Assembly (NCBI RefSeq): GCF_905147045.1
Contig: NC_065894.1
Span: 8,035,501-8,099,500, forward strand
Length of the DNA: 64,000 nt
From: Nymphalis io
Taxonomy: Eukaryota; Arthropoda; Insecta; Lepidoptera; Nymphalidae
Direction of reading: 5' to 3'
In this document: positions 12,940 to 24,800 of the stretch, one piece after another
How positions within the stretch are numbered: position 1 is the first letter of the stretch
How the letters are laid out: each line of letters opens with the position of its first letter
Notes under the pieces: generated by a model
Database searches by the model: none
Told to the model about the DNA's origin: nothing
The model's input: only the letters and a program-made list of their open reading frames with translations
Made by a program: the position numbers and the translations under genes

Positions 12940-14548
12940 GTTTTCATTTTTAATCGAGGATCGTTATACACAATAGTTATGCAGATAATGTTATTTTAAT
13001 ATTTTGGTTATTAAGAACATTATTTTCTGTTAATGTTTTTTGTTTGTGCGTTTATTTCGCTGCGTTTTAACGGGTATTATCGTACTTCTTTGGTTTTAAA
13101 TTTGTTATAGGCATATATTTGTCAATAATAATCCACTTGTTAATTATTATTATTAACCTATTAATAATTTTAGTTGTAAATTTTTTTTACGCTACATATA
13201 AATTAAAAATCTTGCGTCTAGAACATTCCGACGTTCTCTTAAAAAAACGATAACATCTAAAACGAGGATGTTGCGGTAATATTTTGTTTTATTTTATACT
13301 TTTTGTTTTTGAAGGTCCTAATATAATTGTTGGTCACGGTTATTATTTATAAATCATCATTTTTATCAATGTCAGGTAATTTTTTAGTCGTTATTTTAAA
13401 ACGGATCTCTATTCTCTACAATCATAATCATAATAATTTATTATATATTACAAGTACATATGTACGTCGTGGACACTAAATTAAGTTTTGGCTTATTAAT
13501 TTAATTTTAGTGTTTTTTCAAATAAATATTTTTAAGATCTGTTTAATTTTGTTCCGTTTGATTTGAATGAATCTTTTAAATATTTTTTGCTCTCGAGATC
13601 CAGGCGTGGGATTCAGAAAACATTCAAAGTAATTTGATTATTTAATTAATTATTGTATGTTTATGTAATTATTATTAAGCCATAGACAATGTAGTGGTTT
13701 TTAAAGATTTTACATATTCCTGATAATAGGTACCTATGTAATTTAATTGGGGAAAAAGAGTAACTATAGCCTTTCTTTTCGATTTATTCTCAGTAGAATC
13801 TACGTTCCAAACCGGTGGAAGCTACATTTCCTTATTTAAATCCTGTAACATGACGATTCAAAAGTGCTTATTATATTCCTTAAAATTTTCCTCTAGAAAT
13901 TGAAAATATAAATTATATTTAAATAAGTTTTGTGTTATGGGGATATCGTTATGATAATTTAGTTAATTTTTTTTTTGTTTTAATTTAGTTATATCTTAAC
14001 ATTCATTTATTTCACTCAAGAGGATTGCGATAGGCAGTTAAATAGATGTTAGAATACACACTTTTTTTCAAACAATGCAATTGCATATAATTACCGTCAC
14101 GTTCCAAGGAAGACGTCCAAATAGTTATGCATTAGAAACACTAGCGGAAAAAATCTCTACTAATTGATTGTTATCTCATACTTCTAGAACCTGGTATTTC
14201 CGTTGATTTGCTTAAAATATATTCAATTGTTTTTTTTTTTGTTATTTAAAACTGAAGTCTTTGTAACTTTAGTTCGACTTTTTATGCAATAAAATATAAC
14301 ACAAAGTAATGTTTTAATATTTATTTGAATACATAAATATGTATGCCTAATAAAAAATACAAATATTTTTTTACGAACTTATCATTTTTATGTATCATAA
14401 TAATAGTAAAAAAAAATTAAATTTACAGGAGTAGGGTTTCCAACAATCGTTAATATTATCAATGTAAAGGAAATTGTTTCGTTATAAAAATCATTACATA
14501 TTTATCTTAAGTAGAAATCGTTATAAAACTAACTGTACATTTGAATTA
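12940..14548. other. Intergenic DNA between OBP-1 and ABPX-1
   Basis: AT-rich sequence between the OBP-1 promoter and the 3' end of ABPX-1. No gene or repeat recognised. Confidence 0.4.
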
Positions 14549-14552
14549 TTTA

Positions 14553-16731
14553 TTAGGGAAAGTAAAAAATAGATGGATTGTGGTTGTAAATGCATTTCGT
14601 CAAGTAGAATGATGCCTCGCAAACGTCTTTGTAAGAGTCCGCTGTAAATCAGAAATACGTAGTTACGTTTAAGTTATACACAAGCCATTATTTGCAAAAT
14701 ATATAATATGTAGGTTACCTGATGGTAAGTGGTCACCTGCGCCCATAGACGTTGTAAGCAATGTAACCATCGCTTACATCGCCAATGCGCCACCAACTTG
14801 GGCTATCAACTTGGGAACTAAGATGTTATGTCCCTTGTGGCTGTAATTACACTGAATTACCACCCTTCAAACCGAAACGTAACAATAACAAGTATTGCTG
14901 TTTTGAGGTAGAATATCTAATGAGTGGGTGGTTACTGATGAGCTTGCACAAAGCCACCAGTAAAAGGTATATTATACGATACAACTAGTGGGGTCGTGTT
15001 TGTATTTTTAATTTTTATTATACATTCCTTACTTACTTACTTAGTTAGTTACGGTAAAATAATTATGAGTACTTTTACTTATTTTATTGCCAAATGTAAA
15101 AATCTATTATAATATTGTGTCTCGTTGTTCTTGTAGCTAGCTTATTACGCCGGAGACCCCGAAGTCAAGGTTTCAGAACCCGGATCGGGTCAGAAAAAAG
15201 TTATTAAGCAATTTCTTAGTAGTAGCACTAATTCGTAGAAGTTACTAATGGTAGTGTTACACGCCCTTTCCTGGGCAGCACGTAAAGGCGTTGTTCCAGA
15301 GCTTGATCTCTCTCCAGTGTCTAAGATCCAATGGACTAATATGCATTATTAACTAAGACATACCTGTTTTCCTACAAGCCGTTATTGCTTCTTTAGCTGG
15401 TTCCTTTATTTCCTCTGGCAAGAGCAGGTCTGCTTGCTTCATCGCAGCATCATAATTAAATTTACCATTTTTTATCTGAGAGATAAACGAAAAAGAAAGT
15501 GTATGAAGGTGAATTGAATTTTAAACTATTCCACTAAGAGAAACATCTGCTTGTATTTGTTTTCATATTGAGATTATAAAATTTCCTCAACGCGTTACTT
15601 TGATCTAATATCGTGAAATAATTATATAATTTTTATGTGTTCATTGTGGGCTTCTTTTAGCGGTTTTTTAACGAAACACGATCCTTTCACGAAACCTTTA
15701 TGTGTTGAAATACAAATTCATTTATTATATTCCATTATATAATTTTTGATACTCAAAGTAAAAACTACCATCGGTTTGGAGAAGTATATCCTGAGAAGAA
15801 TCAGAGAGCAAATTTGATACAGCTAATGTGTCCATATAAGCCATGCATTTTTTTCTCAGAGTGGGTTATGCTAAAAAAGTGTCGCTTGTATAAAGTTTTT
15901 CTATCTTTATAATAATTATAATACAGTTAAATAATGTATGTATATTACCGCATTAGCCATTTTCATGATGCATGCTATGTAGCACATTACTTCTTTTTCC
16001 TCTATAAATACGCCGTTAACCATTGGATCAATTTTCTCTGGAAATAAAAAAAATATATATTTCGCTAATTCATAGCGAAGTGATTTAAATTACAAATGTT
16101 TTTTTTACAATTAATAGACCAGCGTTTGACCGCGTTTGCCTGGCCGTTCGATAGTAAAAGGTCCATAATGTCCGTGCCTTTGGTATATCTTATTTTTAAT
16201 TTGATTTAGTTTAGTTACTAAGTTAATATTAATTGAATTTGCTTGCATGTTTTTATTACCAAATAGTATTACAATCGAAATTTAAGTATTACACTTTTTA
16301 TTGATTTTACTCCTATATGATATATATGTATTGGCTTTTATTACCTAAATACTTTAATAAAAAACCTTACATACCATCATCAACATTGTTTTTCGGTTGA
16401 CATGTTTTTCGCATCATCTTTCCTGTTGATTTTATTTGTTTCATTGTCATCTTAAAATAATAACAGCAATTTATAGTTTCATTTTATATTTTGTTAAATG
16501 TATATAGTGGATACATAAATATAAACAGATAAAAAACAAATTCAAGTTTAGTTTTTTTAATTATTAAGTTTCGATTTAAATGCAGTATGATTTTATAAAA
16601 ATACGACCATCTAAATACATAATAAGCACATATTTTATCCAATATAAAAAATAAAAATGCTTAAATGTACTTACTGCGTTACAAATATTAAGGATAACTA
16701 GGATTTTAACAAACGCAATGATAACTGACAT
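14553..16731 (-). CDS. ABPX-like odorant-binding protein (ABPX-1)
   Basis: Five exons read leftwards: 16731-16675 (signal peptide, MSVIIAFVKILVI), 16450-16375, 16037-15949, 15475-15364 and 14641-14553. After the signal exon their lengths are 76, 89, 112 and 89 nt, identical to the three plus-strand ABPX genes, and all phases agree. The 140-residue product has six cysteines (RKTC, MCYIAC, TACRK, DVC, TKC), with eight residues between C5 and C6, and ends FYFP. It resembles lepidopteran antennal binding protein X, a secreted carrier of small hydrophobic molecules. AATAAA overlaps the stop codon (14554-14549). A TATAAG box lies at 16777-16771. It faces away from ABPX-2, so the two could share the 2.1 kb between them. 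Confidence 0.9.
14712..14970 (+). repeat. SINE-like family B copy
   Basis: 'cctgatggtaagtggtcacc', 'gcccatagac', 'catcgccaatgcgccacc', 'gagtgggtgg' and 'cttgcacaaagccacc' occur in family order. A short internal duplication repeats 'caacttggg'. It lies in the last intron of ABPX-1, antisense-free on the plus strand. Confidence 0.85.
15122..15345 (+). repeat. SINE-like family D, degraded copy
   Basis: A tRNA-like head ('cttgtagctagctta..ggagaccccgaag..tcagaacccggatcggg') is followed by 'aaaaagttatt', 'agtagtagc' and 'gcacgtaaaggcgttgttcc'. The core matches, in the opposite orientation, the copy at 29655-30004. It lies in the last intron of ABPX-1. Confidence 0.6.
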
Positions 16732-16770
16732 GGCCTATGCTTTTCTGTATCCCTTGATCTTGTCTGTTCG

Positions 16771-16777
16771 CTTATAA
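16771..16777 (-). promoter_or_regulatory. TATA box of ABPX-1
   Basis: CTTATAAG on the minus strand, about 40-46 bases upstream of the ABPX-1 start codon. Confidence 0.45.
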
Positions 16778-16779
16778 GA

Positions 16780-18157
16780 CGACGGATAATTAATTAATGA
16801 TAGTGTCATATTTAACACGTTGTAATGGTGTTAGTGCTGACACCATGTATACAATGTAAGATTGGATATTGTTGAATTATAATTTAATTAAATAGAATAA
16901 ACTGCCTAATGTCGTGCATCTCAAGCATTTTTAAATATAGAATGTTGAAATCATTTTACGTATCTGTGCATTCGCTTTTCAAATTTTAAATAAAAAAAGG
17001 TTAAAGCTGAAATTAAAAGGCATTGGTCACCCTACCACGGACATAATGTATGTAATATGTAAGTTTCGTTTCGACAATTATTGCATGGTAATCGTTTATT
17101 TCCGATGTTAGTTTCAACCATTCATGAACATTTTATATCGATTTAAAAGCAACGCACTGAATGTCAGCTACAATGGTTTTTATACAAAATTATATCTATA
17201 AATAAAATTTCATATAAAATTATGACTAATGATTGTATATTTTGTACGAATGTCGATAATGTATTAGAATTGTAACAGTAAAAACATTTTTGCCCTTCAC
17301 TTTCTTACGTTAAATAATTAATTTGAGATATTTCGGTTCATCTAAATTAAAGCTTCATTTATAAGGTTTTTGCGGATGTAAATAACTTAATACCTAACTT
17401 TAATAAAAGAACAAGTTACTCATAATAAAATAAAGTCTTTATAACTTACTCTAAGAATTTGTGTTCACAACGACCATGGGCTTTTTCTGTGTTTGGTAAA
17501 TTGAAATGGTCTTCCTTTCCACGTCAGAGATATAAATGATATAGCATTACTTGCATATATTTCATATTTGAAAGGAGACCAAGAAAGCGATGTTAACATT
17601 GCATTATTACTGATATTCAACTATTTTACAACAAATACTATTGTAACACACGCTGAAAAATAGCATGTGTTGCGTTCCGGGTTAAGTTTTGAACAAACAT
17701 TAAATTACTAGTAGACAATTGATGATAATTATATCATAATAACGATACAAAAATGCTTGTGATCTATTTTAATTTTCATTTTTATTTTATTATAAATAAA
17801 AATTCAAATATATGTTAATATATGTAGTGAAAAATCTTTTTGCGACGGCAACATTGTCACTCAGCAATTACATATAGTCTATTGCAACCACAGGAGGAGT
17901 AAAGAATAAATAAACAAATTCGATTTTGGATTGACGCGATATATGGTCGAGACCTTGAAAATTCTATGTATTCATTAAAAAGTAGTCATCGGAACTGTTT
18001 TCGAAATAAAATTAAAGTGGATATAATATAATAAAAAATAAGGATTTAAAGATATATACGGGTATGTGAGGTCTGTTTGTTTTGATTATTTGCTCGATTG
18101 GAATAGGGTAGTATAAACATTGCGCTCAACAATGACTTTAAAACGTTGCACTCCGTG
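16780..18157. promoter_or_regulatory. Divergent spacer between ABPX-1 and ABPX-2
   Basis: The two ABPX genes are head to head with about 2.1 kb between start codons. This part is AT-rich and holds no gene that I recognise. By position it should contain upstream control sequence for both genes (inference). Confidence 0.35.
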
Positions 18158-18440
18158 AGAGCCTGTAAATGTTCCACTGCTGGGCTAAAGGCCTGCTCTC
18201 CTCTTTTTGAGGAGAAGGTTTGGAGCGTATTCCACTATGCTGCTCCAATGTGGGTTGGTGGAATACACATGTGGCAGAATTTCAGTGAAATTAGACTCAT
18301 GCAGGTTTCCTCGCGATGTTTTCCTTCACCGTAAACACGAGAAGAATTATAATCACAAATTAAGCACATGAAAATTCAGTGGTGCTTGCTTATCATCGGT
18401 TAATATTCACGCGTTCTTACCAATGGGCCATCTCAGCTAA
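18158..18440 (-). repeat. SINE-like family A copy
   Basis: Read on the minus strand: a 'gatggcccattggtaagaac' head, then 'gaattttcatgtgcttaa', 'gtgaaggaaaacatcgcgag', 'tgccacatgtgtattccacc' and the tail 'agcagtggaacatttacagg'. It is nearly full length. Part of the B-box region is lost. Confidence 0.85.
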
Positions 18441-18750
18441 CGCTAAACGTTGCACTCATAGAGTCCAAATTTTACTTTAATCGCTATCAAAATTTATTAA
18501 TGTTGAATCGTTTTCCACATATTTATTTTTAAAAATATAACATGTTTATAAAAACATCTATTACTTTTTATATGGAAATAGTTACTTTTACCCATTTGGC
18601 ATTGAAATTGCTTCTCATAGTTTGTAGGAGCTATGTAACAGACAGTTTATTATGGGATAGACTTTTGATTGTGGTGTAGTATGTATCTGAGATGACAGTA
18701 ATAAAAGGGCGTATTTGTAATCAATCAATCAAATGTCACTTTGTTTCTTA

Positions 18751-18757
18751 TATAAAA
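18751..18757 (+). promoter_or_regulatory. TATA box of ABPX-2
   Basis: TATAAAA 68 bases before the ABPX-2 start codon at 18819. Confidence 0.5.
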
Positions 18758-18818
18758 CAGAATGTAAGCTATGCCTGTGAGTATTCCTTTAAGTGCGCTA
18801 CGTATCTCAATAGAAAAT

Positions 18819-21800
18819 ATGAAGTATAGTTTTGTTTATTCGGTCCTAGTAATAAGTTTATATCAATGCAGTATCATTTTTGCGGTGAGTATTTTTTTAT
18901 GAAGACGCAGTCTAATTAGAGGAACATTATCATAATACATCAAAACATAATTTTTGATGACAGCATAATAATACACTGGCCTCCAAAAAAATCGACCCAC
19001 CTACATTTTTTGTAAAAAAGCTATCGTATGGTTTTAAACTACCACATATTTATATTTTTAAGATTGATAATGAAAAAATGCAATTGTAGGATTGTACAAA
19101 AACAGAAATAGTGCGCAAAAAATAGGTTTTTAGGTAAATATGTGACAAAACACGAAAACACAAAATTTTACGCAATTTTATTTTTTTGTGTACAAAACGA
19201 TTATGCCGTTTGTTTTTAAATTTGGGTGCCTAAATCTTACTTTAATAGGGAGTGTTTCCTCCTCTTGACCTAATCACTGCCTGCATACGCCTATTAAGTG
19301 ACCTGATTAGCTTTTTAATGTCTTCCTGTGGGGTCCGTTGCCATTCTTCAGTTAGGGCAGCTTCCAGTTGATTCAGGCTTTCTGGAATTGGATTTCGTGC
19401 TCGAACCGTACGTTTTAGCTGGTCCCAGAGGTGCTCTATCGGGTTTAAGTCCGGACTATTGGCTGGCCACTGCGTAACTGGAATTTCGACTTCCCTGAGA
19501 TAGTCTTTAACAATTCTAGCGACGTGAGGTCGTGCGTTGTCGTGCATAAGTTGGAAATTATCCCCAATATATCCAGCGTAAGGCATCACATGAGGCTCTA
19601 GAATGTCCGTTATGTAAGTTTCAGCATTAACAGCACGATTACGGAAAAAAACCAGCTCTGTGCGTCCCGTCAAAGAAATACCTCCCCAAAACATTGTAGA
19701 GCCTCCACCAAATCGGACTGTTTCTCAAATGCAACACTGAGAGTAGCGTTCTCCTGGCCTTCGCATGACGTTTCGTCGTCCATCAAAGCCTACTAGAGAC
19801 ATTCGGCTTTCATCACTGAACAATACTGTCTCCCATTGGTCCAGTGTCCAATCGACGTGCTGCCTAGCAAATTGTAGTCTTGCTTGTCGATGGGATGCTG
19901 TGAGTTTTGGTCCTGTTGCTGGCTTGTAGGGGTTAAGTTTTACTCTCGAAGTCTTCTTCTTACAGTATTTTCTACCTTGAACGTCAACAGCCGAAAGATG
20001 TCGGTTTCTTAAAGACGTCAAACCAATAAAACGGTCATCGGTCGGGTTCGTGACACGCCCCCTGCCAGATCCTGGTCTCCGGCGATACTCCCCAGTCTCC
20101 AAGTAGCGTTTGTACACTCTTCGCACCGCTGAACGACTTAATTTTAGTGTTCTAGCCACATTTCGCTGACTTAACCCCTCATGAATAAGAGCTACGACTT
20201 GAGCAGCTTCTGCTTCAAATTATTGTTTCAACAAAGTTTCATACACTTAATCAATAATAAACATCGAACCGAGATGACTCCGCGTTAAGAACTGGAAATA
20301 AACTAACCATGCACTTTGTGCACAAAGTAACGTTTTCTTATCAATACTTTAAAAATATTCCAAATATCCTCAATAACACTTACAACTCCTCCAAATCAAT
20401 ATCAAGTGGGTAATAAAATGTTAAATGTATGTCCCATAAGTAAAACAATCCACCTAGGTCGTCGCATAGTTAAGATAACAACTTTGTAAGTAAAAAAATA
20501 CGGGTGGGTCGATTTTTTTGGCGGCCAGAGTAATATCTATCAACAAATGTCTTCTTAATATCGGATGGCTAATAATTAAATATACTAGTCTGTATCGCTT
20601 ATAAAACAAAGAAAAATTTACTCGTATTCGTAAATCGTACACTTAAGTACCTATTTATGATAAAAAATATTATTTACAACATACATTTCGTTTTCGTACA
20701 TGTAAGTCATTATTTTAATTGGCTAATTCATTTTATACACATAAAAACCCAGTGTAGATATATAAACACCAGTGATCCTTAATCTGTAACTTTAATAACG
20801 GTACAGTTTTATGATTACAATAATTTGTAATGAATGAATCTTTTTATATGAATGGAGGTCAAGCGAGGTATACAAATTAATACTTTAACCTTACGTAGGT
20901 ATTAATAGAGTGCGTGAATCATCATGGCCGTTATATTTATTTATTTAGGTACACAAAACAGAATAGAATACAAAACAAACAAAACAGATAGACTCTAAAG
21001 CGTGTATATACAGCATGCTCATAAAAATAATATAGATACAGTCAGTTGCTTATAATTATTAATTCAATCAAGCAATCAATCAACAGCCAATCGTTGTCCA
21101 CTGCTGAACATAGGCCTCTCCCAAGGTGCGCCAAAGCTCCCTGTCCTCCGCCTTCCGCATCCAGTTGGTGCCCGCCACCTTCTTAAGGTCGTCGGTCCAC
21201 CTGGCTGGAGGGCGCCCTACGCTGCGCTTGCCGATTCGCGGTCTCCACTCTAGGACTCGTCTGCTCCAACGGCCATCGGTCCTACGACATACGTGACCAG
21301 CCCACTGCCACTTCAGCCTGCTAATTTTGCAAGCTATGTCGGTGACTCCGGTTCTTTTCCGGATAATCTCATTTCTGATCTTATCCTTCAAAGATACTCC
21401 GAGCATAGCTCGCTCCATAGCACGCTGAGCGACTTTGAATTTGTGGACTAGTCCCGCAGTTAGTGTCCACGTTTCGGCACCGTATGTCATGGCAGGTAAG
21501 ACGCATTGGTTGAAGACTTTCGTCTTCAAACATTGCGGTATAGACGACTTGAGGACTTGACGAAGGTTACCAAATGCTGCCCATCCCAAGCGAATTCTTC
21601 GATCGGCTTCCTTCTCGAAGTTGTTCCTACCGACTTGTATTATCTGTCCTAGGTAGGTATATTCACTAACAACTTCGAGAGGTTTCCCCTCGACGTATAT
21701 CGGTCCCGGCACGACATGCCTATTGAACATGACCTTGGTCTTGTCCAAGTTCATACCGAGACCGACACACCGGGAAGACTCGCCTAGGCTACGCAGCATT

Positions 21801-24800
21801 TCGGTGAGTTGTTCCAGCGACTCTGCTATGATGACGATATCGTCGGCAATCGAAGGTGTGAGATGTACTCGCCGTTTACATTGACTCCATACCTAGTCCA
21901 ATCCAGCGTTTTGAAAACGTCTTCCAACGCGTTGGTGAACAGTTTCGGGGATATTACATCCTCCTGTCTCACCCCTCTGCGCAGTTGGATCGCCTTCGTC
22001 TTACAGTCCTGGATGTGGACAGTCATTGTAGCGGCGTTGTACAGACATCTCAGTACCTCGATATATCTCCAATCGATATGACATCTCTGCAATGAGTCGA
22101 GCACTGCCCAGGTTTCGATGGAGTCGAAGGCTTTCTCGTAGTCCACAAATGCCATACACAGCGGCTGATTGTACTCTTCGGTCTTCTGCACAATCTGCCG
22201 AACAATTTTGGATGTGGTCCACGGTGCTGTAGCCTGATCGAAAGCCGGCTTGCTCTGGGGGCTGGAACTCGTCAAGTCGTCTGGCGAGACGGTTCGTGAC
22301 GACTCTTGAGAACAGCTTATACACGTGACTCAAGAGGGAGATTGGTCTGTAGTTTTTCAAGAGGGTTTTATCACCTTTCTTGAAAAACAGTACCACCTCA
22401 CTCCCGCTCCACGTTTCCGGGGTCTTGCCATGTTGGATGACGGAATTAAAGAGGCTTGCTAGCTCTTTCAGGACCGGAGTCCCGCCTGCCTTAAGCAACT
22501 CTGTTGTGATTCCGTCATCTCCCGGAGATTTGTTGTTTTTAAGCTGTTCTAGAGCCGCCCTAATCTCTCCTTGGTCAACGACCGGGAGCTCCTCGGAGTA
22601 ATGGCGCATAAGAGGGGCGCGCTGGTCATCAATACTGATTCCCACGGGTTTATCCGATCTTGAAGAGAACAACTGCCCATAAAACCTCTCTACTTCTCCG
22701 ACAATCTCAGGCCTAGAGGTAACGACCCCACCATTTTCAGTTTTAAGTTTTGTCAGACGCGGCCTCCCAAACTTGCGAGCGAACACTTTCGATCCCCGAT
22801 TTTGCTCAATCGCAGCCTTGTTGGCACGGGTATTGGAGCGTCAGAGATCGCGTCGCGTCAGCGTTTTTATTGTTCGGTTTAAGGCCTTATCTGACAAAAA
22901 CGATGGTAGTTCTCGTCATTTTCTCATGAGCTCGAGTGTCTCAGCAGAGAGTTTTGGTGCGTTGTCTCTTCTCTGTGGCGGAAAACACTTGCGGGATGTG
23001 TTTTGCAGTATTTTGACCAGCGTGTCGGTTCTCTCATCAATGCTGCTTATGGTTTCCAACGCGGTGAATTGATTTTGAAGTTCCATTTGGAACTTTTCGG
23101 AGCCTTGAGCAGCTTGGAGTATGGTAGGTCGGAGAGTAGACCTCATCATTCTCGATCTTTCGGCTTTTAAGTTGATATTTAGAGTGCCTCGAACCAAGCG
23201 GTGATCACTTCCGGTATTAAACCTGTTGATCACTGAAACATCTCTAAATATGTGCCTTTTTTTCGAAATGATAAAGTCTATCTCGTTCCTTATCACGTTA
23301 TCGGGGCTTCGCCAGGTCCACCTCCTCTGAGGCTTCTTTTGAAAGAAAGAATTCATCAAAAAAAGCCCCTGCGCTTCGAGAAAGTTTACCAGTATTTGCC
23401 CCCTGTGATTTCTGCAGCCCAAGCCGTAAGGTCCGACTTTCGATTCACCGCTATCTTGTACTCCCACTTTAGCATTAAAGTCTCCCATAACAACATTGTA
23501 GTGGGCCTTCGAGGTGTCGTTGAGGGCCTTTGCGATGTCCTCGTACATCGCTTCGACCACATCATCAGAGTATGTCGAAGTTGGCCCATATACCTGTACG
23601 ACCTTCAGGGAGTACCTGTCGGAAAGTTTTAGGACAAGGTACGCTACCCGGTTCGACACACTACTGATTTCCACAATGCTGCTAATGAGATCCTTTTTGA
23701 CTAGAAAACCGACACCACCCTGGGAGAGGTTATCACCTTCGCGGAAGTAGAGTAAGTTACCGGACTCTAGAGTTATCGTGTCCTCCCCCTGTCTTCGGAC
23801 TTCAGATAACCCCAGTATATGCCAGTTTATATGACTTAACTCTACTTCTAATTCGGCGAGGTGATGGTCCAGCCTCATCGAGCGTCCATTATACGTTGCC
23901 ATGTTCAGTCGTTTTATACGGTAGCCTGCCGTGAACCGGTGATTCTTAGCACCCCCTGCCCTGCCGATACCGCGACCGCTACCTTGGTCGGGCCTAGCGG
24001 GCTTGCCGGTAACTGGGGGCCTTTTTTGTGGCGCATCTGCCATTAAGGGAGGGGTTTGCCCATACTCGCCGCGCTGGGCAGGCGTGTTGGCGAGCGCAGT
24101 AGGGGGGTAAGATGTTTATGGGAGGGGGGAGGCTGCTGCCCATCCCCCCTTTTCCCCGTCCCTCAGTCGCCTCTTACGACACCCACGGGATGAGATTGGG
24201 GGAGTACTATTCTAAGCCGGTACTCCACGGCAAATATAATTAAATTAATTAATTAATTATTAATTATATTCAATAAATTAATGAATATGATATTATATGG
24301 GACAGATTACGGTAGGAGTGGTTTTGTAATATCATAATTATTTTAAGTAATCTTAATGAATTTGCACAATTTTATATTTAAAGAGCCTTTGTTCCCGAGA
24401 GTCCTGGGCTCCTAAAGCTAGCAAAGCAAATAAGTCTCAAGCCTTCTTGTTAAGAGGAACAAGGTCTTAGTCCATTACTGGGACATTTACGAACTATTAT
24501 TGATGTATGATACTAGCTATCCTATTTGCTTTGCATGACTCCTACGTGACAATGAACAATCGAAATTTGCACCGTATTGACTGCATTACAATTTTCAGAT
24601 GACAAGGCAACAACTTAAAAATTCCGGAAAACTTATGAAAAAATCTTGTATTCCGAAAAATGATGTCACTGAAGGTATGCAATGCGTGAGATATTATAGC
24701 TTAACGTATTTTAAATACCGTCCAACCCTTTTTTTAGTTTGTTATTTCACAAGTTTTCTATCTAAAGAGTCCTATATTGTAACACTTAAAATAAATATAG

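Noticed and set aside
21809..24046. Several plus-strand open frames (for example 22773-23072 and 23252-23632)
   Set aside because: They are antisense shadows of the GC-rich RTE reverse transcriptase/endonuclease region.
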